Part shown: one piece after another, positions 36,185 to 44,274 of the stretch
How positions within the stretch are numbered: position 1 is the stretch's first letter
Layout of the letters: each line of letters begins with the position of its first letter
Translations under genes and position numbers: made by a program
Source: Streptomyces cyanogenus
GTDB taxonomy: Bacteria; Actinomycetota; Actinomycetes; Streptomycetales; Streptomycetaceae
DNA: 64,000 nt
Direction: 5' to 3'
Assembly (NCBI RefSeq): GCF_017526105.1
Contig: NZ_CP071839.1
Span: forward strand, 5,099,001 to 5,163,000
The notes under the pieces: generated by a model
What the model was told of the DNA's origin: nothing
Seen by the model: only the letters and a program-made list of their open reading frames with translations
Databases searched by the model: none

Positions 36185-36318
36185 GATCTCCTGGCCCCCC
36201 ACAGCCCCGCCCCCCCCGTGTCCCTGCGGCGGCATCCGTCCGTGCCGTCGCGCGGAGGACCAGCATTCCAGGATTCGTGCCGGACCGCCGCCGTACCGGG
36301 GCAGAGCGCCGGGTGTCC

Positions 36319-37644
36319 TCAGCCGCGCCAGGGCAGTTCCGCGATCACCCGGGTGGGGCCGCCCGCCGGGGAGTCCACCAGCAGGACGCCGTCCACCGCG
36401 TCCAGGCGCGCGGTGAGCCCGGCCAGCCCGGAGCCCCGGGAGGCGTCGGCGCCGCCCACGCCGTCGTCGGTCACCTGGAGCATCAGCCGGTCCGCGGTCC
36501 GCCACACGTCGACGGCGGCCGTCCGGGCCCCGCTGTGCTTGCTGATGTTCTGGAGCAGTTCGGAGACGGTGAAGTAGGCGATGCCCTCGATGGCCTCCGC
36601 GGGCCGGGCCGGCAGGTCCACGGTCACCTTCACCGGCACCGTGCAGCGGGAGGCGACGGCCGACAGGGCCGCGTCCAGGCCGCGGTCGGTCAGTACGGCC
36701 GGGTGGATGCCGCGGGCGAGGTCGCGCAGCTCCTGGAGGGCCAGCTTCACCTCGCCGTGGGCCTCCTCGACCATCGCCGCGGCCGTGTCCGGGTCCTCCC
36801 GCAGCTTCTCCTTGGCCAGCCCCAGGTCCATCGCCAGGCCGACCAGCCGGGCCTGCGCCCCGTCGTGCAGGTCCCGCTCGATGCGCCGCAGGTCGGCGGC
36901 GGCCGTGTCGACCACGGTCCCGCGGTCCGACTCCAGCTCCTCCACCCGCGCCGACAGCGGCGACCGCCCGAGCAGCCCGCGCACCAGCAGCCCGTCCACG
37001 GTGGTCAGGGCCCGGACGAGCCAGGGCGTGACCAGCGTGAACACCAGCCCGACCAGCGCGGTCACGCTGATCTCGAACGGGTTGTCGAGGTAGACGCTGT
37101 GGTGGGCGTCGCCGTACAGCTGCAGACCGCCCTCGCCGGCGTACGCCGGGAACACCCAGAACCACAGCGGATAGGTCAGCAGCGCCCAGCCGCAGGTCCA
37201 GAAGGTCAGCGCGACCGAGAAGGCGAACACCGCCCACGGGAACAGCACCAGCGCGTACAGCGCGTGCCGCCAGGAGGCGCCGCTCTTGAGCAGCGCGACC
37301 GTCCACGCCGCCACGCCCGGCCTGCGCGGCCGCAGCGGCTCCGGGTCGGCCACCTCCAGGCCGAGCAGCCGGCGCGCCCGCGCCCGCTCCAGCACGCCGA
37401 AGCCCCGGCAGCCGGCCAGCGCCGCCGCCAGCACCGGGATGCCGAGGAAGGTCACCAGCAGGCCCGCACCGAGCGCGAGCATCGTCACCGTCCACGAGAA
37501 CAGCACGGTCGCGATCGGCAGGCCCAGCAGCACGTACCCGAACTCGCGCAGGCTGCGCCCCTCGACGGGGGCCCGCAACGCGGCGGGCAGCCGGTGGTGC
37601 GGCTCACTGCGGTGGGCGTACCCCTGTCCGTACTCCGTGGCCAT
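36319..37644 (-). CDS. sensor histidine kinase, HisKA_3 family (copy 1)
   Basis: 441 aa. The N-terminal half has about four to six membrane helices in the DUF-type sensor of Streptomyces NarX-like kinases (FGYVLLGLPIATVLFSWTVT, LLVTFLGIPVLAAALAG, WAVFAFSVALTFWTCGWALL). The dimerisation domain has the phospho-His in IERDLHDGAQARLVGL; the ATPase has SELLQNISKHSGA and TDDGVGGA. Residues in the region encoded by 36482-36818 are almost identical to those of the second kinase. Probably phosphorylates the regulator at 35513. Confidence 0.92.
   Translation of the reverse strand: MATEYGQGYAHRSEPHHRLPAALRAPVEGRSLREFGYVLLGLPIATVLFSWTVTMLALGAGLLVTFLGIPVLAAALAGCRGFGVLERARARRLLGLEVADPEPLRPRRPGVAAWTVALLKSGASWRHALYALVLFPWAVFAFSVALTFWTCGWALLTYPLWFWVFPAYAGEGGLQLYGDAHHSVYLDNPFEISVTALVGLVFTLVTPWLVRALTTVDGLLVRGLLGRSPLSARVEELESDRGTVVDTAAADLRRIERDLHDGAQARLVGLAMDLGLAKEKLREDPDTAAAMVEEAHGEVKLALQELRDLARGIHPAVLTDRGLDAALSAVASRCTVPVKVTVDLPARPAEAIEGIAYFTVSELLQNISKHSGARTAAVDVWRTADRLMLQVTDDGVGGADASRGSGLAGLTARLDAVDGVLLVDSPAGGPTRVIAELPWRG
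36482..36818. repeat. long direct repeat, kinase catalytic block, copy 1
   Basis: This ~337-bp block recurs at 37995-38331 (offset 1513) with only a handful of differences. 36482-36690 is identical over 209 bases and 36695-36799 over 105 bases. It encodes the region from the end of the dimerisation helix to the start of the ATPase. The rest of the two kinase genes is clearly diverged. Confidence 0.9.
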
Positions 37645-37822
37645 CGCTGTCGTCCCGTTCTCGTCGTCCTGGCGGCGGTTCAGCCGTGCGTCCAGGGTCG
37701 TCCGCCCCGCGTCCGCGCGACATGGAGTCCGTCGGCGTCTTGAGCGGGGGGTTTTCCCCACCCCGGGCGTTCGGGAGGTGAGGGGTGCGGGTCGTACGGT
37801 CCCCCGGGCGTCCTGGAGCGGT

Positions 37823-39031
37823 TCAGGCCGTACGGTCCCGCCACGGCAGTTCCGCCGTGACCACCGTCGGGCCGCCGGCCGGGGAGTCGACCACGAACAG
37901 GCCGTCCACCGCGCCCAGCCGGTCCGCCAGGCCCCGCATCCCGCTGCCCCCGTCCAGCCGGGCGCCGCCCCGCCCGTCGTCACGGACCTGGAGGATCAGC
38001 CGGTCCGCGGTCCGCCACACGTCGACGGCGGCCGTCCGGGCCCCGCTGTGCTTGCTGATGTTCTGGAGCAGTTCGGAGACGGTGAAGTAGGCGATGCCCT
38101 CGATGGCCTCCGCGGGCCGGGCCGGCAGGTCCACGGTCACCTTCACCGGCACCGTGCAGCGGGAGGCGACGGCCGACAGGGCCGCGTCCAGGCCGCGGTC
38201 GGTGAGCACGGCCGGGTGGATGCCGCGGGCGAGGTCGCGCAGCTCCTGGAGGGCCAGCTTCACCTCGCCGTGGGCCTCCTCGACCATCGCCGCGGCCGTG
38301 TCCGGGTCCTCCAGCAGCTTCTCCTTGGCCAGGCCGAGCCCCATGGCCAGGTTGACCAGCCGTGCCTGGGCGCCGTCGTGCAGGTCCCGTTCGATGCGGC
38401 GCAGGTCGGCGGCCGCGGTGTCGACCACGATCCCGCGGTCGGACTCCAGTTCGGCGATACGGCGCTCCAGCTCGTCCGAGGGCGACAGCAGCCCCCGCAC
38501 CATCGCCCGGTCCAGGTTCGCCATGACCCGCGCGAGGTACGGCAGCACCGGCCACAGCACGAACAGCGAGGTCAGCACGGTGCAGAAGGTGAGGATGCCC
38601 CAGGGCAGCCGGATCGCGTCGTACAGCAGGGTCCGCCAGCCCACCGGGTCCTTCAGCGCCATCCACAGCCGCTGCACCGCCCCGCCGCCCTTGGCGATCG
38701 GCAGCGGCGACGGCTCCGCCACCCGCACCCCGAGCAGCTTCCGGGCCCGGGCCCGCTCCAGCTTGCCCAGCTGCCGGGCGCCCAGCAGGCCGAGTGCGAG
38801 CAGCGGGAGACCGATCACGGTGAAGGTGAGGGCGCCGCCGGTCACCACCACGGTCAGCGCGTACGTGAACCCGAACACCGCCACCGGCAGGTTCAGCAGG
38901 AGGTACGCGATCTCCTTCCAGGTGTGCGCGTCGTAGGCGGGCCGGGGCGGGGGCAGCCGGTGCAGGTCGTCGGATCCGTCGTGTTCGTCGGTGCCGTCGG
39001 ACGGGCCGGCGGCGGGGCGGGGAGCGGTCAT
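37823..39031 (-). CDS. sensor histidine kinase, HisKA_3 family (copy 2)
   Basis: 402 aa from ATG 39031. The sensor half has about four helices (EIAYLLLNLPVAVFGFTYAL, TFTVIGLPLLALGLLG, WGILTFCTVLTSLFVLWPVL) and the motif LERARARKLLGVRVAEPSPL shared with copy 1. The kinase half has IERDLHDGAQARLVNL, SELLQNISKHSGA and RDDGRGGARLDGGSGM. It is upstream of copy 1 in the same direction with 178 bases between. No regulator gene of its own is adjacent, so it may share the one at 35513. Confidence 0.92.
   Translation of the reverse strand: MTAPRPAAGPSDGTDEHDGSDDLHRLPPPRPAYDAHTWKEIAYLLLNLPVAVFGFTYALTVVVTGGALTFTVIGLPLLALGLLGARQLGKLERARARKLLGVRVAEPSPLPIAKGGGAVQRLWMALKDPVGWRTLLYDAIRLPWGILTFCTVLTSLFVLWPVLPYLARVMANLDRAMVRGLLSPSDELERRIAELESDRGIVVDTAAADLRRIERDLHDGAQARLVNLAMGLGLAKEKLLEDPDTAAAMVEEAHGEVKLALQELRDLARGIHPAVLTDRGLDAALSAVASRCTVPVKVTVDLPARPAEAIEGIAYFTVSELLQNISKHSGARTAAVDVWRTADRLILQVRDDGRGGARLDGGSGMRGLADRLGAVDGLFVVDSPAGGPTVVTAELPWRDRTA
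37995..38331. repeat. long direct repeat, kinase catalytic block, copy 2
   Basis: Second copy of the near-identical block (see 36482-36818). Sharp borders between near-identity and clear divergence point to gene conversion rather than simple recent duplication. Confidence 0.9.
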
Positions 39032-39146
39032 GCTGATCAGCGTGCCGTGCGGGACACCCCTCACGCCATGCGGTACGCCTGCCTCCGGTGCCGGGGGAAA
39101 ACCCCACCCCGACCGGGCCCGGCCGTCTCACTGCCCGACGGGCTGC

Positions 39147-39174
39147 TTACCCGTTCTTTATCAGGGCCTAGACT
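39147..39174 (+). promoter_or_regulatory. candidate promoter of the nuo2 operon
   Basis: A -10 box TAGACT (39169-39174) lies 16 bases after TTACCC (39147-39152), a weak -35, in the 230-base gap before nuoA2. The leader would be about 80 bases. Position and the TANNNT form of the -10 are the only support. Confidence 0.4.
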
Positions 39175-39261
39175 CCCGTGCGTACAGATCCTCGAATCGC
39201 GTAGCGACACAGAGTTCACTTATTCACTGAGGTCACGAGGTCAGGGAGCGAGGAACGGACC

Positions 39262-39681
39262 GTGCGGGAGACGTTGGGGGACCCGTCGTTCGCCGCGGCG
39301 AGCGTCGTCGCGGCCGGATATTTCCGGTCCTACTCGGTGGTCGGGCTGCTCGCCCTCATCGGCGTGCTGTTCGTCGCGGTCGCCTTCGGCGCGGGCCGCC
39401 TGCTGCGCCCGGTCGTGCCGACCCCCGAGAAACTGCTGACCTACGAGTGCGGTGTGGACCCCGTCGGCGAGGGCTGGGCGCACACCCAGGTCCGCTACTA
39501 CGTCTACGCCTTCCTGTACGTGATCTTCGCGGTCGACTCGATCTTCCTGTTCCCCTGGGCGACGGTCTTCGCCGCCCCCGGCTACGGCGCGACGACCCTC
39601 GTGGAGATGTTCATCTTCCTCGGCTTCCTCGCCGTAGGCCTGCTGTACGCATACAAGAAGGGCGTCCTGGCATGGACGTGA
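39262..39681 (+). CDS. nuoA2: NADH-quinone oxidoreductase-like subunit A, second operon
   Basis: 139 aa, three helices. The loop with the conserved TYECGVDPVGEGWAHTQVRY and the acidic YVIFAVDSIFLFPWA are typical of NuoA, which closes the quinone-access region next to NuoH. The N-terminus is about 15 residues longer than usual. GTG start after GAGGAA. First gene of a ten-gene operon; its end overlaps nuoB2 by ten bases. Confidence 0.95.
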   Translation: MRETLGDPSFAAASVVAAGYFRSYSVVGLLALIGVLFVAVAFGAGRLLRPVVPTPEKLLTYECGVDPVGEGWAHTQVRYYVYAFLYVIFAVDSIFLFPWATVFAAPGYGATTLVEMFIFLGFLAVGLLYAYKKGVLAWT

Positions 39682-40295
39682 ACCCCTCAGTGCCCGAGTC
39701 GGTGCCCGAGCCCGTCCTCCTGCCGGAGCCGAAGCGGCTGGGCGCCCTCGCCCGGCTGGCGCCCGAGCCGATGAAGGTGGTCCTGAACTGGGGCCGCCGC
39801 TACTCGCTCTGGGTGTTCAACTTCGGCCTCGCGTGCTGCGCGATCGAGTTCATCGCCGCGTCGATGGCCCGCCACGACTTCATCCGGCTCGGCGTGATCC
39901 CGTTCGCACCGGGCCCCCGCCAGGCCGACCTGATGGTGGTGTCGGGCACGGTCACGGACAAGATGGCCCCGGCCGTCAAGCGCCTGTACGAGCAGATGCC
40001 AGAGCCGAAGTACGTCATCTCCTTCGGCGCCTGCTCCAACTGCGGCGGCCCCTACTGGGACTCCTACTCCGTCACCAAGGGCGTCGACCAGATCATCCCG
40101 GTGGACGTCTACGTCCCCGGCTGCCCGCCCCGCCCCGAGGCGCTGCTCCAGGGCATCCTCAAGCTCCAGGAGAAGATCGCCCGCGAGTCGCTGGGGGAGC
40201 GGTACGGCAACGAGGCCGCCCGGCCGTCCGCCGCCGCGCTGCAGAGCGGACTGGTGCAGCCGCCGGCCCCGGCCGGTGAGGGAGGCACGCGATGA
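39672..40295 (+). CDS. nuoB2: NADH-quinone oxidoreductase-like subunit B, second operon
   Basis: 207 aa. All four cysteines for cluster N2 are present: GLACCAIEF, GACSNCGGPYW and VPGCPPRPEA. So the terminal iron-sulfur cluster that reduces quinone can form. In complex I this subunit sits against NuoD to make the quinone head-group site, but no nuoD is in this operon. The C-terminal ~35 residues are an Ala/Pro-rich extension. The ATG lies within the end of nuoA2. Confidence 0.95.
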   Translation: MDVNPSVPESVPEPVLLPEPKRLGALARLAPEPMKVVLNWGRRYSLWVFNFGLACCAIEFIAASMARHDFIRLGVIPFAPGPRQADLMVVSGTVTDKMAPAVKRLYEQMPEPKYVISFGACSNCGGPYWDSYSVTKGVDQIIPVDVYVPGCPPRPEALLQGILKLQEKIARESLGERYGNEAARPSAAALQSGLVQPPAPAGEGGTR

Positions 40296-41749
40296 GCACG
40301 CCCGCCGGCTGGCTGCCCGCCCCCGCGGAGGACCTCTTCGGCCCGCAGGCGGTGGCCGAGGAGTCGTACGAGGTGCTGACCGTGGACGTACCGCCGTCCG
40401 CCTGGCTCACCGCCCTGGAGACGGCCCGAACGACCCTGTCCTGCACCTACTTCGACTGGCTGAGCGCGGTCGACGAACCGGGCACCGGCTTCCGGGTCGC
40501 CGCGCACGTCGTCGCCCTGAACCCGGTCCGCCGCCTCCTCGTCCGTACGACGGTCCCGCACGACGCCCCCGCCCTGCCGTCCGCCGTCGGCGTCTACGCG
40601 GGCGCCGCCTGGCACGAGCGCGAGACCCACGAGATGTTCGGCGTCGTCTTCGAGGGCCACCCGGGCCTGGAGCACCTCCTCCTCCCCGAGAACTTCGAGG
40701 GCCACCCGCTCCGCAAGGACTTCGTCCTCGCCGCCCGCGTCGCCAAGGCCTGGCCGGGCGCCAAGGAACCCGGCGAGTCCGAGCACGGCGGCCCCAAGCG
40801 CCGCCAGATGCTGCCGCCGGGCGTACCGGACCCCAACGAGTGGGGCCCCCTCAAGGGCCAGCTCCCGCCTGCCCCGGCCCGCCCGGCCAGGGCGGCGGCC
40901 CGCCCGGCGGGGGACCGCCCGGTACGGCGCACCCGCACGGCCTCGGAGGGCTCGGCCGGCCAGGCGGCTCAGCAGGCGGCGAAGGCCGGTGCCGGTGCCG
41001 GTACTGATGCCGGTGCCGGCGCGGCTGCTGGTGCCGGTGCCGGTGTTCCCGGCCGCCTCCGTCGGGCGCGGAGCGCGAGCGAGGGCTCGGTGAGCCAGGC
41101 GGCGGCGCGGGAGGACGCGGCGACCCGCAAGCAGGCCGCGACGGAGGGGGACGCCACCCGTGCGGCAGCGGAGGGTCCGACGGAAGGGCCGTCCGCCGAG
41201 GCCTCGGTGGCGCACGAGCCCGCCCCGGCGCCCGCACCCGCCCGGCCGCGCCGCGCACGCAGCGCCTCGGAGGGCTCGGCCACCCAGCGGACGCAGGCGA
41301 CGCCGGGGCCGACCTCGCCGGAGCCGACGGAGCCTGCGGGAACCGTGGAACCGACGGAGCCTGCGGAGCCGACGGAATCCGCCCAACCGGCAGGACCGGC
41401 AAAGCGGGTGGAGCCGACGGAGCCGACGGGAACGGCCGGCGCCACCCGGCCTGCCCGGCGGAGCACCGCCCCGCGCAGCTCCGACGCCCCGTGGCACCAC
41501 GCCCGCCCGGCGTTCACCGAGCCGGAGCCCGAGCCCGAGCCGGAGCCGCAACCGAAGCAGCAGCCGGAACCGCAGCCGGACCAGGAGCAGGTGCCCGAGC
41601 CGGAACAAGCACCCGCCTCCGAGTCGCGCCCCGGCGCCCCCGAGGAACCCTCAGGCTCCGAGGCGTCGCAAGCCCCGGAAACGCCCAAGAGTCCCGACAC
41701 CCGCAACAGTCCCGAACCCCCCGACGACCCCTCAGGAGGCCCGCAGTGA
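40292..41749 (+). CDS. nuoC2: NADH-quinone oxidoreductase-like subunit C with long repetitive tail
   Basis: 485 aa, more than twice the usual NuoC. Residues 1-~190 are the 30-kDa domain with the signature HERETHEMFGVVFEGHPGLE and LRKDFVL. From ~200 to the end the sequence is low complexity: three copies of a basic motif RR(A/T)R(S/T)ASEGS(A/V)xQ separated by Ala/Gly/Thr stretches, then Glu/Pro-rich runs and a Ser/Pro-rich end. The tail takes the place in the operon where nuoD would normally be. The start overlaps the nuoB2 end, and its TGA overlaps the GTG of nuoH2. Confidence 0.92.
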   Translation: MSTPAGWLPAPAEDLFGPQAVAEESYEVLTVDVPPSAWLTALETARTTLSCTYFDWLSAVDEPGTGFRVAAHVVALNPVRRLLVRTTVPHDAPALPSAVGVYAGAAWHERETHEMFGVVFEGHPGLEHLLLPENFEGHPLRKDFVLAARVAKAWPGAKEPGESEHGGPKRRQMLPPGVPDPNEWGPLKGQLPPAPARPARAAARPAGDRPVRRTRTASEGSAGQAAQQAAKAGAGAGTDAGAGAAAGAGAGVPGRLRRARSASEGSVSQAAAREDAATRKQAATEGDATRAAAEGPTEGPSAEASVAHEPAPAPAPARPRRARSASEGSATQRTQATPGPTSPEPTEPAGTVEPTEPAEPTESAQPAGPAKRVEPTEPTGTAGATRPARRSTAPRSSDAPWHHARPAFTEPEPEPEPEPQPKQQPEPQPDQEQVPEPEQAPASESRPGAPEEPSGSEASQAPETPKSPDTRNSPEPPDDPSGGPQ

Positions 41750-42714
41750 ACGGCGCGCTGGACGTCGCCCTGCGACTCCTGGTCGTGTTCGTCGTCTTCC
41801 TCACCTTCCCCCTGATCGTGGGCCAGACCGAGCACAAGGTGATGGCCCACATGCAGGGCCGCCTCGGCCCGATGTACGCCGGCGGCTTCCACGGCTGGGC
41901 CCAGCTGATCGCGGACGGCGTCAAGTTCGCGCAGAAGGAGGACGTGGTTCCGGCGGGCGCCGACCGCCGCGTCTTCCAGCTCGCCCCCGCCGTGGCCCTG
42001 CTGCCGTACCTCCTCGTCCTCCTGGCCATCCCCATCGGCCCGAGCGAGGGCGCCGTCGGCCAGGTGCTCGACGCCGGCGTGTTCTTCGTACTCGCGGTGA
42101 TGGGCGTGGGCGTGCTCGGCTCGCTGATGGCCGGCTGGGCCAGCGCCAACAAGTTCTCCCTGCTCGGCGGCCTGCGCACGGCCGCCCAGCTGCTCGCCTA
42201 CGAACTGCCGATGCTGCTGGCGGCGGCCTCGGTCGCGATGGCGGCCGGCACGGTCTCCTTGCCCGGCATCCTGCACGCCTTCCACTGGTGGTGGGTGCCG
42301 TGGCAGATCGTCGGCGCGGTCGTCTTCTTCGTCGCCGGACTCGCCGAGCTGCAACGCCCGCCGTTCGACATGCCGGTCGCCGACTCGGAGATCATCTTCG
42401 GCGCGTACACCGAGTACACCGGCCTGCGCTTCGCCCTGTTCCTGCTCGCCGAGTACGCCGGCATCGTCGTCCTGTGCGGCCTGACCACCGTCCTCTTCCT
42501 GGGCGGCTGGCACGGTCCGTGGGGCGCCGACGGCCTCGGCTGGGTGTGGACCCTGCTGAAGACCGCGATCCTCGCGTTCCTGGTCATCTGGCTCCGCGTG
42601 ACCTACCCGCGGCTGCGTGAGGACCAGCTCCAGAAGCTCTCCTGGACGCTCCTCGTCCCCCTGTCCCTCGCCCAGATCGCCCTCACCGGCATCGTCAAGG
42701 TGGTGATCAGCTAA
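41746..42714 (+). CDS. nuoH2: NADH-quinone oxidoreductase-like subunit H, second operon
   Basis: 322 aa, eight helices. Landmarks: EHKVMAHMQGRLGPMYAGGF, DGVKFAQKEDVVPAGADR, and the conserved acidic loop AELQRPPFDMPVADSEIIFG with EYTGLRFALFLLAEY, which line the quinone channel and the proton path. GTG 41746 overlaps the nuoC2 stop and is preferred to upstream in-frame ATGs within nuoC2. Confidence 0.96.
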   Translation: MNGALDVALRLLVVFVVFLTFPLIVGQTEHKVMAHMQGRLGPMYAGGFHGWAQLIADGVKFAQKEDVVPAGADRRVFQLAPAVALLPYLLVLLAIPIGPSEGAVGQVLDAGVFFVLAVMGVGVLGSLMAGWASANKFSLLGGLRTAAQLLAYELPMLLAAASVAMAAGTVSLPGILHAFHWWWVPWQIVGAVVFFVAGLAELQRPPFDMPVADSEIIFGAYTEYTGLRFALFLLAEYAGIVVLCGLTTVLFLGGWHGPWGADGLGWVWTLLKTAILAFLVIWLRVTYPRLREDQLQKLSWTLLVPLSLAQIALTGIVKVVIS

Positions 42715-42716
42715 CC

Positions 42717-43301
42717 ATGGCTGTGCCGTCCCCACCCTCCCGTCCCCGCATTCCTGGCAGTGGCCTCGCCAAGGGGCTGGCCGTCACCCTGCGCACGATG
42801 ACGCGGAAGCACGTCACCGAGCAGTACCCCGACGCCCTGCCCGAACTGCCGCCCCGCACCCGTGGCGTGATCGGCCTGTTCGAGGAGAACTGCACGGTCT
42901 GCATGCTGTGCGCCCGCGAGTGCCCCGACTGGTGCATCTACATCGACTCCCACAAGGAGACGGTCCCGCCCGCCACCCCCGGCGGCCGCGAGCGCAGCCG
43001 CAACGTGCTCGACCGGTTCGCGATCGACTTCTCGCTGTGCATGTACTGCGGTATCTGCATCGAGGTCTGTCCTTTCGACGCCCTGTTCTGGTCCCCGGAG
43101 TTCGAGTACGCCGAGACCGACATCCGCGACCTCACCCACGAGCGGGACAAGCTCCGCGAGTGGATGTGGACCGTCCCGGCCCCGCCCGCCCTGGACCCCG
43201 GCGCGGAGGAGCCCAAGGAGATCGCCGCCGCCCGCAAGACCGCCGAGAAGCTGGCCGCGGCCCAGGCCGAGCCGGCCGATCCGCAGGAGGGTGCGTCGTG
43301 A
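42717..43301 (+). CDS. nuoI2: NADH-quinone oxidoreductase-like subunit I, second operon
   Basis: 194 aa with two complete 4Fe-4S motifs, CTVCMLCARECP and CMYCGICIEVCP, for the clusters that feed NuoB. An amphipathic N-terminus and an Ala/Glu-rich C-terminal tail flank them. In the absence of NuoE-F-G, this subunit is the most exposed electron entry point, as in ferredoxin-fed complex I relatives. The stop overlaps the nuoJ2 start. Confidence 0.95.
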   Translation: MAVPSPPSRPRIPGSGLAKGLAVTLRTMTRKHVTEQYPDALPELPPRTRGVIGLFEENCTVCMLCARECPDWCIYIDSHKETVPPATPGGRERSRNVLDRFAIDFSLCMYCGICIEVCPFDALFWSPEFEYAETDIRDLTHERDKLREWMWTVPAPPALDPGAEEPKEIAAARKTAEKLAAAQAEPADPQEGAS

Positions 43302-43900
43302 CGCTCGCCGCAGCAACGGCCACCGTGGGCGCCGCCGACCCGCACGGCTTCCTCTCACCGACCGGCGTCGAGATCGCGTTCCTGCTGGTCGGCCTGGTCA
43401 CCCTCGGCGCTGCGCTCGTCACCGTCACCACCCGGCAGCTGGTGCACGCCGCCCTGTGGCTGGTGGTCGCGCTCGGCGGTCTCGCCGTGGAGTACCTGCT
43501 GCTCACGGCCGAGTTCATCGCCTGGGTGCAGGTCCTTATCTACGTCGGTTCCGTCGTCGTCCTCCTCCTGTTCGGCCTCATGCTCACCAGGGCCCCCATC
43601 GGCCGCTCCCCGGACGCCGACTCCGGCAACCGCTGGGCCGCCCTGGCCGTCGCCGTCGCCGCCGCGGTCGCCCTGGTGTGGGTGGTCGTCGACGCCTTCC
43701 GGACCACCTGGATCGACCTGGACGGCCCGGCCGCCGGCACCACCGAGGTCACCGGTGCCAGCCTGTTCCGGCACTGGGTACTGCCCTTCGAGGCGCTGTC
43801 CGTGCTGCTCCTCGCCGCCCTGGTCGGCGCGATCGTCCTGTCCCGCAAGGCCAAGGCCGACGCCGCCGGCGCGGTTCCCGGGAAGGAAGGCGCCCGCTGA
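43298..43900 (+). CDS. nuoJ2: NADH-quinone oxidoreductase-like subunit J, second operon
   Basis: 200 aa, five helices. The third contains EFIAWVQVLIYVGSVVVLLLF, the site of the conserved pi-bulge. Close in length to standard NuoJ, without the 100-residue tail of the first-operon copy. GTG 43298 overlaps the nuoI2 TGA; its stop shares a base with the ATG of nuoK2. Confidence 0.94.
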   Translation: MTLAAATATVGAADPHGFLSPTGVEIAFLLVGLVTLGAALVTVTTRQLVHAALWLVVALGGLAVEYLLLTAEFIAWVQVLIYVGSVVVLLLFGLMLTRAPIGRSPDADSGNRWAALAVAVAAAVALVWVVVDAFRTTWIDLDGPAAGTTEVTGASLFRHWVLPFEALSVLLLAALVGAIVLSRKAKADAAGAVPGKEGAR

Positions 43901-44274
43901 TGCACCTCGCCTACCCCGCCGTACTCTCCGCCCTCCTGTTCTGCACCGGCCTGTACGGCGTCCTCGCCCGCCGCAACGCCATCCTGGTCCTGATGTCGGT
44001 CGAGCTGATGCTCAACGCCGTCAACCTCAACCTGGTCGCCTTCGACGTCTGGCTCAGCCGGACCGCCAAGGAGACCCTGCACTCCGGCCAGGCGCTGACC
44101 CTGTTCACCATCGCCATCGCCGCCGCCGAGATCGGCATCGGCCTGGCGATCGTGCTCGCCGTCTACCGCAACCGCGGCACCTCCGACATCGACAAGCTCC
44201 GCGACACCGCCGAGGGCCCCGAGACCGAGGGCCCCGACACCCCCGCGGCCGAGAAGGCTGAGGCCACCGCGTGA
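43900..44274 (+). CDS. nuoK2: NADH-quinone oxidoreductase-like subunit K, second operon
   Basis: 124 aa. The two membrane glutamates are kept in SVELMLNAVNLN and AAAEIGIGLAIVLA. A ~25-residue Glu/Pro/Thr tail (ending EKAEATA) extends beyond the normal ~100-aa length. The ATG at 43900 overlaps the nuoJ2 stop by one base. Confidence 0.95.
   Translation: MHLAYPAVLSALLFCTGLYGVLARRNAILVLMSVELMLNAVNLNLVAFDVWLSRTAKETLHSGQALTLFTIAIAAAEIGIGLAIVLAVYRNRGTSDIDKLRDTAEGPETEGPDTPAAEKAEATA

Noticed and set aside
41490..41745. Earlier ATG starts for nuoH2 within nuoC2
   Set aside because: They would add ~85 residues of Pro/Ala/Arg shadow sequence; GTG 41746 overlapping the nuoC2 stop gives the normal NuoH N-terminus.
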